From: Psychrobacter sp. NG25
Lineage (GTDB): Bacteria; Pseudomonadota; Gammaproteobacteria; Pseudomonadales; Moraxellaceae
Reading direction: 5' to 3'
Assembly (NCBI RefSeq): GCF_015234355.1
Contig: NZ_JADGMV010000004.1
Coordinates: 248,001 to 312,000 of the forward strand
DNA: 64,000 nucleotides
The translations under genes were made by a program, and so were the position numbers. Within the stretch, counting starts at the first letter, position 1. Each line of letters starts with the position of its first letter. Positions 38,013-47,069 of this stretch are shown in pieces. The notes beneath the pieces were generated by a model. The model did not search any database, was not told the DNA's origin, and saw only the letters and a program-made list of their open reading frames with translations.

Positions 38013-38852
38013 TTAAAGCTGTGACAGTTCAGCTTGTAGCGCTTCAAGGTCAGCTTGCTTTTGGTCATTCGCACGAACGCTTAACTGTTTTTCGAGCTTT
38101 TTAATTTTGCTACGTAGCTTGGCTGCTGCAATAGTGTTTTTTGCTTGTGCTTCACTAATATCTAAAGACTGACTGGCGGCATTGTTTAGCTTTGCTTCGA
38201 CCATGCTGACTACGGGTCTACTGTTGCTACTATCAGCAAGCTGTTCGGTGACGCGTCTTAAATGAGTGTGATATCGCTGTCTTAAATCTTCTTGCTCTGC
38301 TATTCGTTCAGGCTCAGAGATATCACGTTCAACAGTGACTAAATCGATGCAGTCGACTGGGCAAGGGGCGATACACAGCTCACAGCCGGTGCACAAGTCA
38401 GTAAAGATAGTATGCATGTGCTTACCAGTGCCGACGATAGCATCCACTGGGCAAGCAGGGATGCATTTAGTACAGCCAATACAATCGTCTTCACGGATAA
38501 CAGCACGTACCTCTGTTGGGCGTTCAGAAGTGGCGTCTATTGGCCACTGAGAAGGCGCCGCTATCAGTGTCGTTTCATTACTGTTGATATCGATATCGAT
38601 AATTTGCGCGATTGCATCAGTAACGGGTTGACCGCCAGGCACGCATTTATTATACGACTCACCATCTAGCACGATAGCAGCGGCATATGGCAAGCAACCA
38701 TCTGGATGCTCGCAAAGCCCACATTGCGTTTGCGGTAGACAAGCATCAATATGCGAGATTTGTGCTTGTATATCCGCCGGTAGTATTTCTAAACTTAATG
38801 TATCGAACAATATGGGTAAATTGACTAAGCGGATAGTAGTACTACTTTGCAT
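38013..38852 (-). CDS. RnfB-like ferredoxin protein without other Rnf subunits
   Basis: About 279 residues. An RnfB-type cysteine domain is followed by two ferredoxin motifs, CIGCTKCIPACPVDA and CTGCELCIAPCPVDC. The first domain reads CGLCEHPDGC, one residue longer than the usual C-x2-C-x4-C of RnfB. A coiled-coil tail is rich in Lys, Ala and Glu (KLRSKIKKLEKQLS). No N-terminal membrane anchor is seen, unlike full RnfB, so it may be soluble. Start 38852 is chosen because a TATAAT box (38895-38890) would make the upstream ATG (38891) untranscribed; that ATG and one at 38960 remain possible. Confidence 0.85.
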   Translation of the reverse strand: MQSSTTIRLVNLPILFDTLSLEILPADIQAQISHIDACLPQTQCGLCEHPDGCLPYAAAIVLDGESYNKCVPGGQPVTDAIAQIIDIDINSNETTLIAAPSQWPIDATSERPTEVRAVIREDDCIGCTKCIPACPVDAIVGTGKHMHTIFTDLCTGCELCIAPCPVDCIDLVTVERDISEPERIAEQEDLRQRYHTHLRRVTEQLADSSNSRPVVSMVEAKLNNAASQSLDISEAQAKNTIAAAKLRSKIKKLEKQLSVRANDQKQADLEALQAELSQL

Positions 38853-38889
38853 TGAATTAATGACCTTGCTATCAGTGATAAGTGCTGAC

Positions 38890-38895
38890 ATTATA
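38890..38895 (-). promoter_or_regulatory. Candidate -10 box of the RnfB-like gene
   Basis: TATAAT on the minus strand about 40 bp upstream of the chosen start codon. A TTGATA lies further upstream at 20-bp spacing, which is too long to be convincing as a -35 box. Confidence 0.35.
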
Positions 38896-39047
38896 CCAAA
38901 CCCAAAACTCAGCCGTATCAAACTCGTTTGGTCTACAATGTGTATGTAGTACCTGCACACGTTTTCTCTGCTAATTTGAGTTTTGTGGAGAATATTAGAA
39001 TAGATACAGTCAAAGCACTTGTAAATAGTTGCGGTGTAAACGGCTTC

Positions 39048-39062
39048 GACTATACTATAGTC
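39048..39062. repeat. 15-bp palindrome between nudC and the RnfB-like gene
   Basis: GACTATA-C-TATAGTC is a perfect dyad. The arms are identical to the terminal sequence of the 107-bp repeat family, so this may be the fused ends of a deleted copy. It could also be an operator. Confidence 0.45.
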
Positions 39063-39080
39063 AGCGTTAAAGAGTAAAAG

Positions 39081-40052
39081 CTAAATTGGCATGCCTTGTT
39101 CGCACATAATTTGCGCAATGAGCTCATGGGCAATACTGCCTTTTGGCGGTATTCTAGGCAGGTTAGAGACATCAAAAAAGTCAGCATGCGCCAGCTCATC
39201 TTCTTGAATGATGATATCACCACTAGCATAAGAAGCCCGAAAACCCAGCATTAAGTTAGAAGGAAACGGCCATGGCTGGCTACTCACATATCTAATATCT
39301 GACACGCCGATATTCACTTCTTCTGCAACTTCGCGTACCACCGCATGTTCAAGGCTCTCTCCAACCTCCACAAAACCTGCAATCAAACCATACATAGGCG
39401 CCATAGTTGGCTGACCATGACGGTGATGGTGTGCGAGTAAAATTTGCATTTCACCAGTCGCAGGATTGGGTCGGGTAATGGCAGTAATGATGCAAGGTTG
39501 TACACGAGGATACTGACGTAATCGACATACTGGGCAGACCATGGCACGTTCGCCTTGGTCAGCATGTACAGTAGGGCTAGCACAGCGACTACAAAACTGT
39601 GTATCTGCTTGCCAGCTTAATAGCTGTATCGCTTGGCTAATCTGATCTGATAGAGCAACTGGCAGATGAGTCATTAGCTGACGATAAGGAACAAAGGCGT
39701 GACCACTACTTTCATCGCTTTCATCGATAATAGGCAGTGCAATATTATATGCCACGGCATAATCATAAGTAATCGCGCTGGCCGCTTGTGCAGTAAAGGT
39801 ATATTCACTCTCTATTTCGGAATTGACTAAACTCTCGGCGCTAGATCCACTGGCATGATCTGCTGATTGCCAATGACTTGGTGCTAGGCTTGTGACTAGG
39901 GTTACACGACCCACTTGGTAGGCTTGATGATAGTCATCGCCTGCTGCATTTTTATTGTTGAATGGTGGTAACTGAAGCTGTAAAGGCCACCAACCATTAG
40001 GGGTCTGACGGCATAAAATGGCATCGTCATTAAATACAAAAGCGTTGGTCAT
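39081..40052 (-). CDS. nudC: NAD(P)H pyrophosphatase / NADH diphosphatase NudC
   Basis: 323 residues. The zinc ribbon is CSRCASPTVHADQGERAMVCPVC (split as CSRC and CPVC), the Nudix box is GFVEVGESLEHAVVREVAEEVNI (G-x5-E-x7-REVxEE-x-G form with a final variant), and the NudC hallmark SQPWPFPSNLM follows it. NudC hydrolyses NAD(H) and removes NAD caps from RNA. Start ATG 40052 is preferred over an upstream one at 40100, which would add 16 residues of unlike sequence. Confidence 0.93.
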   Translation of the reverse strand: MTNAFVFNDDAILCRQTPNGWWPLQLQLPPFNNKNAAGDDYHQAYQVGRVTLVTSLAPSHWQSADHASGSSAESLVNSEIESEYTFTAQAASAITYDYAVAYNIALPIIDESDESSGHAFVPYRQLMTHLPVALSDQISQAIQLLSWQADTQFCSRCASPTVHADQGERAMVCPVCRLRQYPRVQPCIITAITRPNPATGEMQILLAHHHRHGQPTMAPMYGLIAGFVEVGESLEHAVVREVAEEVNIGVSDIRYVSSQPWPFPSNLMLGFRASYASGDIIIQEDELAHADFFDVSNLPRIPPKGSIAHELIAQIMCEQGMPI

Positions 40053-40131
40053 ATAGAATTCCAAACAGTTCGAGACCAGTACGTATTCATATAGATACAC
40101 ACTGGCTTACAGTGAGAGAGATAAATGAGGA

Positions 40132-40159
40132 TTTGTAGCCGCAAAGAAGCGGCTACAAA
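40132..40159 (-). terminator. GC-rich hairpin after the FimL-like gene
   Basis: TTTGTAGCCGC (40132-40142) and GCGGCTACAAA (40149-40159) form a perfect 11-bp stem with a 6-nt loop. There is no long T-run, so it may be a weak terminator or a stabilising 3' hairpin. Confidence 0.5.
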
Positions 40160-40191
40160 GGTATCGATTTAATTATTAAAGAGTTGAATGG

Positions 40192-41874
40192 CTAAGTCGC
40201 GAGTAGATGACTCAAGCTCTGCTGACCCACATCAAGTGCTTGCTTGCTAACAGGACGATTGTTTTCAAAACCATCCAAATGATGGTCGACTGCCATCATT
40301 ACATCCGCGATACACACTAGCGTATTATCTTCTATACGTTGTCCGTCTTCGATACGTTGCTCTAGATAATTTGCTAGCTGGCCTAGCATACTTGCTGGTG
40401 TGGGTAGTTGTAAAAAGCGCACCGCCCCTGAAACTTGACGCATCATTTCAGGGATGTTCTGAATATTAAGTATATCGCGCTCTGGCTCAGCTAAATAATC
40501 ATTGATGGCTTGCTCGGCACTGGCAATCGCGCTACGACTTTCTTGTATCAATGTATCGTGTGCCGTATTGAGCTGATGCAACGAGATATGAGGGTTGTTA
40601 AGTGGCAAGTAGATCGCCCCTGGCGTATGCATTTCTGCCATCGCAATAGCAGCATTTTCAGCATGCATCAATGCCAGTAGCAGATGATCAAAATCGTCAG
40701 GTGACGGCGCTTGCCATTTGTCTACTGCTGCTGCTGCTGTGCTGAGACTATCAGCTGCATTTGATAGACCAAGCAAGCACAGAGCCGAGCTCAACGTTGT
40801 TAGCTCTTCAATAATCTGGGCTGTCTGTGCATCAACAGGATTGATCGAATCACCGCGCGTATAGCTATCGACATTTTCTTTAATGGTGTTGATTTGGGTT
40901 TGAATGATGCTATTTAATGTATCGGTCAGCTCACGATTAGGGCCGAACAAAAAGCGTTTCATTTGCTCAAACTGAGGGGCTTCCAACTGATTTTTAGCAT
41001 ACTGCTCACGCAACTGTTGTGCTGCTTCATTATCGCGCTGGCATGCAAAACTGACCAAGTCAGCAAAGCGTTTATCCATCACTGGTAAGTAGCTTTGGAA
41101 TTGCTGCTCTAAATAAATAAGGGTATGTTTTTGGTTAAGGTTCAGCGGTAATATCGTGGCGATATCAGTAACCGCTGCATTGGCTGCTTGCCAAAACAGG
41201 CTGCTGGTATTTGCCGCTATCAAGGCACAAGCTGCACTCATACCATCAAGTTTCTGCTGATCGTCTGGGCCAATATTGCCATCTTGATTAAGCAATGCAA
41301 CACCAAGGCCACTGCGATAAGCGTAAGTTAATAACTCACTGTCTAGATTAAGCTCGTTCAGTGGCTGAAAGTTTTTTTCAGGATTGGCAATAACGACACT
41401 GCTGCTACCAAAGGCAGAGAAGTAGTCTGATGTAATAGCGGCATGTTGTCCATGAGCATTGAGCTTGTTAATAATATCCAGTAACAAGGTCGGCTCGACC
41501 GACTCTGTCAAGAGTACAAACTCTATGTAGCGCTCTAGTGTCATGATGGCTTCTGACAAATCCATAATCAGATCAGTATCGTTATTATCGCCATTATCAT
41601 ATAGTCGCTGTAAACTGTTGACGATAGAGGTGTTCAGTGCCTCTGCACCAACCAAAGAGATAAGCTCAAAAATACAAGACAGCTGTTTTAGTACAATGAT
41701 AGAGTCTAATAATAGAGGCGCCTGACTACTATCATCATTAAATTCACTCAGATGAATCTCAGTATCTTTAAGGGTTACGATGATTTCATCATGCAATAAA
41801 TGCAGTGACGGTAGGTTGAAATCAGTGACACTAAGCGTTGGGGCAGTTAATTTCATTTGCGCAGACTGATCCAT
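40192..41874 (-). CDS. fimL: FimL-like type IV pilus regulator (ChpA N-terminal-like)
   Basis: 560 residues, close to the length of P. aeruginosa FimL. It is all-helical, with N-terminal LPSLHLLHDEIIVTLKDTEIHLSEF and IFELISLVGAEALN, which match the Hpt-like N-terminal region shared by FimL and ChpA. No phosphoacceptor His in an Hpt context, receiver or kinase domain is visible. FimL acts with the Chp system and cAMP in twitching motility in Pseudomonas. No pilus genes lie nearby, so the assignment rests on sequence pattern only. Confidence 0.75.
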   Translation of the reverse strand: MDQSAQMKLTAPTLSVTDFNLPSLHLLHDEIIVTLKDTEIHLSEFNDDSSQAPLLLDSIIVLKQLSCIFELISLVGAEALNTSIVNSLQRLYDNGDNNDTDLIMDLSEAIMTLERYIEFVLLTESVEPTLLLDIINKLNAHGQHAAITSDYFSAFGSSSVVIANPEKNFQPLNELNLDSELLTYAYRSGLGVALLNQDGNIGPDDQQKLDGMSAACALIAANTSSLFWQAANAAVTDIATILPLNLNQKHTLIYLEQQFQSYLPVMDKRFADLVSFACQRDNEAAQQLREQYAKNQLEAPQFEQMKRFLFGPNRELTDTLNSIIQTQINTIKENVDSYTRGDSINPVDAQTAQIIEELTTLSSALCLLGLSNAADSLSTAAAAVDKWQAPSPDDFDHLLLALMHAENAAIAMAEMHTPGAIYLPLNNPHISLHQLNTAHDTLIQESRSAIASAEQAINDYLAEPERDILNIQNIPEMMRQVSGAVRFLQLPTPASMLGQLANYLEQRIEDGQRIEDNTLVCIADVMMAVDHHLDGFENNRPVSKQALDVGQQSLSHLLAT

Positions 41875-42022
41875 AAGGAGTTTCCATATTGTACTGATGA
41901 GAATAGCAATGGTTTGGATGACGATTAAGAAAGCATTTATTGATAGTTTTTTGACGCTTTATATAACAATAATCAAGACTATATTGTACAAATGTCGATA
42001 TCGCAAGTCATTTAAATGACGA

Positions 42023-43087
42023 CTACATATAGGTTTTTAGTGCAGGGTAGTCTTCTGATAGCGAGGCATACCAGTTTTGGTTGGTATTTTCATCGCTAGG
42101 TGATGCCAGTAATAAAGACGCTAGATTGGCAAGGTTAGCATGGGCTGTCTGTCCGCCGTCTGTTTGTGTGTCTTCTTCGATAGCAAGTGTGACCTGTCCA
42201 CCCGTCATCGCCAGATAAACTTCAGCTAAAATCTCTGAATCCAGTAAGGCTCCGTGAAAAGTACGGTCCTGCTTACCGACATTTAGGCGGCGTACAAGTG
42301 CATCTAGGGTGTTTTTCTGTCCAGGGTATTGCTGCTTTGCCATGAATAGAGAGTCGGTCACTTGTACTCGTTCGGCAAAGTCAGTCATACCGACTTTCGC
42401 AAACTCCATATTCAAGAAGTTCATATCAAATGAGGCATTGTGAGCGATGATTTCGGCACCGTCCATAAAGTCATATAGTGATTGAGCAACTTGATCAAAA
42501 GTGGGCTTGTCTGTTAAGAAAGCCTCAGAGATACCATGAATGCGAATAACTTCATCATCCATACCGCGCTGTGGATTGATATAAACGTGTAGTTTTTCGC
42601 CCGTGAATTTACGACCAATCATCTCAACGATACCGACTTCAATGATTCGATCGCCTTTTAGCGGATCAAGCCCGGTGGTTTCGGTATCCATAATGAGCTG
42701 GCGATCAGATTCGTGGCGATTTATCGGTTTGGGTAGCAGCGGCTTGAAATGTGGATTGGCACGGCTAGTATCACCATCAAATTTTGGGGCATCAGCGTCT
42801 ATACGCATGTCTACATCTGTATCTGGCATATCTGTATTACTCATCGGTTTGCTAGCATTATCATCATGGTCATTCATTTTTATAGTGTTGTCTTGGTTGA
42901 TCGTATGATCACCATGATTTTTATCGTCATGACTGTCTAGTGGCTCTTCGTCGAGATTGTAGTTATCTATGAACTCGTCATCTATGAGCTCTTCATCTAC
43001 AAGGTCTTCGTCATCCATTATATCTAGACCTAATGGGTCGAAACTTAGCCAGTCATCATTAGACGATTTTTGTGTATTATCAGTCAT
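42023..43087 (-). CDS. dnaQ: DNA polymerase III epsilon subunit with long acidic N-terminal extension
   Basis: 354 residues, against about 240 in E. coli. The DnaQ exonuclease begins at about residue 129: IMDTETTGLDPLKGDRIIEVG (ExoI, split here), IAHNASFDMNFLNMEF (ExoII) and FHGALLDSEILAEVYLAMTGG (ExoIII). QVTLAI just after it aligns with the epsilon clamp-binding hexapeptide. Residues 1-128 are unusually acidic and probably disordered (DDEDLVDEELIDDEFID). The start overlaps the rnhA stop as TAATG, so translation is coupled and this long form is probably real. It proofreads DNA replication. Confidence 0.93.
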   Translation of the reverse strand: MTDNTQKSSNDDWLSFDPLGLDIMDDEDLVDEELIDDEFIDNYNLDEEPLDSHDDKNHGDHTINQDNTIKMNDHDDNASKPMSNTDMPDTDVDMRIDADAPKFDGDTSRANPHFKPLLPKPINRHESDRQLIMDTETTGLDPLKGDRIIEVGIVEMIGRKFTGEKLHVYINPQRGMDDEVIRIHGISEAFLTDKPTFDQVAQSLYDFMDGAEIIAHNASFDMNFLNMEFAKVGMTDFAERVQVTDSLFMAKQQYPGQKNTLDALVRRLNVGKQDRTFHGALLDSEILAEVYLAMTGGQVTLAIEEDTQTDGGQTAHANLANLASLLLASPSDENTNQNWYASLSEDYPALKTYM

Positions 43088-43644
43088 TATTTGAGTTTTT
43101 TTTTAGCCGTATCTTGTAAGTCTATATCCGATATGTCCGCACTGCGTGACGTAACACCGAGGTTGGCTAGTTCATCTGCCTTTTCGTTACCTGCATGTCC
43201 AGCATGGCCTTTTACCCAGTGCCAGTCAACCTCTCGCTGTTGGCATAGGTTATCCAGTTGCTGCCAAAGGTCTTGGTTGGCGACGGGTTTCTTACTCGCT
43301 GTTTTCCAACCTCTTTTTTTCCAGCCTTCAATCCATTCAGTGATGCCTTTTTTGACATAGCTGGAGTCTGTCCAAATCTCAAGGTTGTGCCCATGCGGGC
43401 TATGGGTCAGGGCTTGTATCGCACCCATCAGCTCCATACGATTATTGGTCGTCTCTTTATCGCCGCCATATAAGTCTTGCGTGCGTCCATCGCTAAAAAT
43501 AAGATGTGCGCCCCAGCCGCCAGCACCTGGATTGCCTTTGCAGGCACCATCTGTATAGGCAACCGTCGTGTTCGGTTTGGCAGCTAATGGATTCATCGCG
43601 TTACTGGTATTGAATGAGAGTACTGAAGTGCGGTTGTCTGACAT
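43087..43644 (-). CDS. rnhA: Ribonuclease HI
   Basis: 185 residues. The DEDD active site is visible: Asp in [13 protein letters not shown], Glu in [10 protein letters not shown], Asp in [11 protein letters not shown], and Asp in [10 protein letters not shown]. The basic handle region is [16 protein letters not shown]. It has a 25-residue extension before the usual start and a C-terminal tail ending in basic residues. It removes RNA from RNA-DNA hybrids. rnhA-dnaQ form an overlapping operon, as in many gammaproteobacteria. Confidence 0.96.
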   Translation of the reverse strand: MSDNRTSVLSFNTSNAMNPLAAKPNTTVAYTDGACKGNPGAGGWGAHLIFSDGRTQDLYGGDKETTNNRMELMGAIQALTHSPHGHNLEIWTDSSYVKKGITEWIEGWKKRGWKTASKKPVANQDLWQQLDNLCQQREVDWHWVKGHAGHAGNEKADELANLGVTSRSADISDIDLQDTAKKKLK

Positions 43645-43998
43645 AAAAAATTATTAACCTAATAAGTGATGAGTGTAAAGCACAGAGATTTTGCAAACGT
43701 TTTGTTCTGGCTATCACTCCATATGCTGAGGTTGAGTATAACAAATCTATCATTAAGATGGGCAGTCGTCACGCACAAAATCGCAAAGCCACATATCATA
43801 ATAGTAACCTTTCCGTTTTCTGTTAAAATAGGCTGGCTAGCGTTAAGGTCTTGGCTATTTAACTGAATAAATATTTGCTTATTAAATCGCTACGTGACGC
43901 TAAAACTGTTTTCAACAACAGTTCAAGCTATCAGTTATCATTGTTTAACGGTAATTTTTTCATAAAAGTCTAATGCATAAATGCAGGATAATCCTATT
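43645..43998. other. Divergent intergenic region between rnhA and a lipoprotein gene
   Basis: 354 bp with no ORF I trust. The clearest element is an inverted repeat AACTGTT (43904-43910) / AACAGTT (43917-43923) with a 6-bp spacer, about 75 bp before the lipoprotein start. It is a candidate operator. Confidence 0.4.
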
Positions 43999-44550
43999 AT
44001 GTCCTTACGCTCAAACGTTTTTTATAAAAGTCTGACAAACCTAACGGTTGGTATTGCTGTGAGCAGTACGCTATTTTTGACGGCTTGTAATGATGGTGGG
44101 TCGCAACTCGATAAGGAAGTAGCTGCGCCAGTAGACCTCTCTGTGTTTGAAGGGTGTTATACGGTTAGTAGTGAAGAGCCTGCACAGATCAGAGTTAGCC
44201 AACAAAATGGCGCATGGGTCATGCAAATGAAAGAGCCTGCAAATGCGAAACGTGTTTGGGATGATGCTGAGCCGTTAGAGTTGATAGAAAACAGCGAGAT
44301 ACCAAAGTTTTTCTCTATTGATCCTGATAATGTCGATGCTGTCCTTGGTCGCCCTGATAGAGTGCTAGTGCTGGCTCATGTCAAACCTGTTTATGCCAAT
44401 ATCGATCCGCTACTAGACAGTGAGTATTTGTCCTATATTTATCGAGGAGCCAATACTATCTATCGTGTGGAGTGTGATGAGGTGAATACGGATATCTTAG
44501 CCAATCCACATGCCAATATCATTATTGATAATGTCAATGAGAGCAGCTAA
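43999..44550 (+). CDS. Hypothetical lipoprotein
   Basis: 183 residues from ATG 43999, which has AGGA 10 nt upstream. The signal peptide ends in a lipobox (STLFLTAC). The mature protein has a single pair of Cys (VFEGCYTVSSEEP and YRVECDEVN) and beta-rich segments (AQIRVSQQNGAWVMQMKEP). I do not recognise a family. It is probably an outer-membrane-anchored periplasmic protein. Confidence 0.7.
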   Translation: MSLRSNVFYKSLTNLTVGIAVSSTLFLTACNDGGSQLDKEVAAPVDLSVFEGCYTVSSEEPAQIRVSQQNGAWVMQMKEPANAKRVWDDAEPLELIENSEIPKFFSIDPDNVDAVLGRPDRVLVLAHVKPVYANIDPLLDSEYLSYIYRGANTIYRVECDEVNTDILANPHANIIIDNVNESS

Positions 44551-44663
44551 ACCAGCCTATCAATGCTCCTTTCTCCATACTTCTTTATTGCCTTGTGGTA
44601 AAAGCGATAACAAGTCATTTTTTATAAACAGTTAGGTCATCCATATGATCAGAGTCAGGCAAT

Positions 44664-44969
44664 ATGAATTTTTTTAGTTATGTGGTGTTGGGCGGGTTTT
44701 CTTATGCAGCTGGTTGGGTGATAAGAACGTACATACTCGATAAAAAGCCTGAACCGGAGCAGCCTTATAATCTCAAGCATCCTGCCATCTTGACGTATCT
44801 GGGCGGATTTTTTATTATCATGCTGATTGTCTCATGGCTGATTGGTCGTTATGCATTGGGACATGCTGCCATAGATTTTCCTTTTATTATTATCAATAGC
44901 TTGGTTGCCACCTTTGTTTGTTCGTTCGGTCTCAATCCTGAAAAAGCCAATTATGAAGTGCCTGATTAA
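44664..44969 (+). CDS. Small membrane protein, three helices
   Basis: 101 residues. Hydrophobic helices at about 3-23, 43-64 and 72-92. A conserved-looking cytosolic loop contains DKKPEPEQPYNLKHPA. I do not recognise it. It lies 113 bp after the lipoprotein gene and ends at a bidirectional terminator. Confidence 0.6.
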   Translation: MNFFSYVVLGGFSYAAGWVIRTYILDKKPEPEQPYNLKHPAILTYLGGFFIIMLIVSWLIGRYALGHAAIDFPFIIINSLVATFVCSFGLNPEKANYEVPD

Positions 44970-44998
44970 ATTATAGTATTGAATGAACTGGAAATAAC

Positions 44999-45039
44999 AA
45001 AAGCCACGACCGAAACATTAATTCTCGATCGTGGCTTTT
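44999..45039. terminator. Bidirectional terminator
   Basis: AAAAGCCACGA (44999-45009) pairs with TCGTGGCTTTT (45029-45039), with T-runs on both strands. It serves the small membrane protein (+) and the DUF1232 gene (-). Confidence 0.85.
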
Positions 45040-45109
45040 TTGATGCTGCGCTTTTGTTAACCTTCTAGGGTATTAACATTCACGAAGCTTTCTTAAGATT
45101 AGTACCAGT

Positions 45110-45550
45110 CTAGTCGTTATCTTTCTCATCAGGACTAGTCTTGTCGTCATCAGTGTTGTTCTTATCTTCTAACTTATTTTTAGTATTTGATTGTTCTTGC
45201 TTCCACTCTTTGTATTTTTGCAGATCTTTTTTGGCCTGTTTTAAACAAAATTTAAGTACCAGCGCATCATCGATATGGCCGATAAATGGAATGGAGTCAG
45301 GAATGAGGTCAATTGGATTTAGTACATAGAGCGCACCAATAACGCCAGCTGAGATAGTTTTAAAAGGAATCTTACGGTAGTCACCTTTGTAATAGTCTTT
45401 GACAAGACTCATAAATAACATCAGATCATCACTAAAAGGCTCAAGGTAGCCACTGTCCTCCAGTTTTTCTTTGAGTTTACTTTCTTTGCTAAGTAAATAT
45501 TCCAAATTAGAGTCGAGTGCTTTGTTTTTATCCGTTTTTTTGTTAAACAT
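45110..45550 (-). CDS. DUF1232 (YkvA-like) membrane-associated protein
   Basis: 146 residues. The DUF1232 core is YVLNPIDLIPDSIPFIGHIDDALVL, a short re-entrant or membrane-proximal helix pair (about residues 73-100). The tail after residue 115 is very acidic and polar (DKNNTDDDKTSPDEKDND), likely disordered. AAAGG precedes the ATG. Function unknown. Confidence 0.88.
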   Translation of the reverse strand: MFNKKTDKNKALDSNLEYLLSKESKLKEKLEDSGYLEPFSDDLMLFMSLVKDYYKGDYRKIPFKTISAGVIGALYVLNPIDLIPDSIPFIGHIDDALVLKFCLKQAKKDLQKYKEWKQEQSNTKNKLEDKNNTDDDKTSPDEKDND

Positions 45551-45752
45551 AGTTATTACCTTTTTCCTTTGCGATGAATTTGTATTTACAGTAACAAATC
45601 TGATCGACCCGTATTGTGTGTCTCAGTAGCGAAAAAGTAAATATCGGTAAAGATTGGGCAACCATCAACGCTGAAAAAGCGTCTACAATATGCTGCCACA
45701 AGGTTTAAGAAAACAAATCATAAAAATAAAAGTGATAAGGTAGCAGTAAGAT

Positions 45753-47027
45753 ATGGGTATTAAGACTCAGTCATGGAAAGATGATAAAAATAGTCATGCA
45801 ACTGAAACGAAATCTGGATTGAATCGTCGCCAGTTTTTACGTCAAGTTGGTATGAGTGCTGGGGCAGGGTTGTTAGCGACTCACAGTATCACTCAGGCCC
45901 TGGCCTCTAATGCTATGGATCCAAGCAGCACGCAACTGACTAAAGATGATCTGCCAACTGCGCTGATGGATGATGGTTCATTACCACAAATGTCACAGGC
46001 GTCGTTAACGCAGACAAACTGTATCACGCCTACAATTGAGACGCGACTTTTTGCCAGCTCTAACGTCGGTGGCAGTGACGACCGCACGCAATTGGCATTA
46101 GATCGTGTGGCGTGTGCGGGTTTTAAAGTAAATAATCCTGCGATTACCAATCGGCAGTATTTACGGTTTGCTGGTACGGATTCGCAGCGAGCGAGTGACC
46201 TGCAAAACATTGCTACAGGTGCTATCGCAGCACCCAAACTACTGCTGGGTGTGCGCGGTGGTTATGGTGCCATGCGTTTGTTACCGATGGTTGACTGGTC
46301 GACGCTGGGACGTATTATGAAGGAGCGGGGCACAATCCTCGCAGGCTTTAGTGATGTGACCGCTATTCAATGCGCATTGCTGGCAAAGGGAGATATGAGT
46401 TCGCTTGCGGCGCCGATGCTCTATAGTGAATTTGGCAAGTCCAAACCTGACGAGATCAGCTGTCGACAATTCGTTGAAGCACTCACCAACCCCAATCTGG
46501 CTATCAACATATCAGACGCGTCCTTAACCAGTCCTAGTTTGCCTAGTATTTTGACAAGTACTGAGCCAAAAGCTATAACTGGCACTATGTGGGGTGGCAA
46601 CTTGAGCGTGGTATCGGCGCTGGCAGGTAGTGAGTATTTACCGCGTATCGATGGCGGTATTGTATTCTTAGAAGATGTAGGCGAGCAGGCGTATCGTATT
46701 GAGCGCATGCTATATGACCTATATCTCGCAGGTGTCTTTAAAAATCAACAAGCGATTGTATTTGGGGCATTATCTGGTACGGGCGAGGACAGCTATGACA
46801 AACGTTACGATGTGGCCACAGTCATTCGCCAATTGCATGAACTAACAGGATTGCCAATTTATAGTGGTATGAGCTTTGGTCACATTGGACAAAAGAGCAG
46901 CTTTCCACTCGGTGCAACTTGTCAGCTAACACCTAATACTGATAGCGGGTATCAGCTAGCATTTACCGATTACCCGACCATTAAGGCTGAAACCATACAT
47001 GTCGAAGGATTGTGGCAAACAATTTAG
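45753..47027 (+). CDS. Tat-exported S66 L,D-carboxypeptidase-like protein
   Basis: 424 residues. The N-terminus carries a twin-arginine motif, NRRQFLRQ, followed by a hydrophobic segment (MSAGAGLLATHS), so export by Tat is likely. The S66 fold follows: LLGVRGGYGAMRLL, the nucleophile in GFSDVTAIQCALL, the Glu in FLEDVGEQAYRIERML, and the His in FGHIGQKSSFPLG. S66 enzymes (LdcA, MccF) are normally cytosolic, so a Tat signal is unusual. It would act on peptidoglycan peptides or related amides in the periplasm. Confidence 0.85.
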   Translation: MGIKTQSWKDDKNSHATETKSGLNRRQFLRQVGMSAGAGLLATHSITQALASNAMDPSSTQLTKDDLPTALMDDGSLPQMSQASLTQTNCITPTIETRLFASSNVGGSDDRTQLALDRVACAGFKVNNPAITNRQYLRFAGTDSQRASDLQNIATGAIAAPKLLLGVRGGYGAMRLLPMVDWSTLGRIMKERGTILAGFSDVTAIQCALLAKGDMSSLAAPMLYSEFGKSKPDEISCRQFVEALTNPNLAINISDASLTSPSLPSILTSTEPKAITGTMWGGNLSVVSALAGSEYLPRIDGGIVFLEDVGEQAYRIERMLYDLYLAGVFKNQQAIVFGALSGTGEDSYDKRYDVATVIRQLHELTGLPIYSGMSFGHIGQKSSFPLGATCQLTPNTDSGYQLAFTDYPTIKAETIHVEGLWQTI

Positions 47028-47069
47028 GCATTAGACAAACTTTAAAAAACTAGCCATTAAAGAACCGTG

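Noticed and set aside
43666..43866. 66-residue open frame in the rnhA/lipoprotein intergenic region
   Set aside because: No Shine-Dalgarno sequence, no recognisable domain, composition like random hydrophobic translation of AT-rich DNA.
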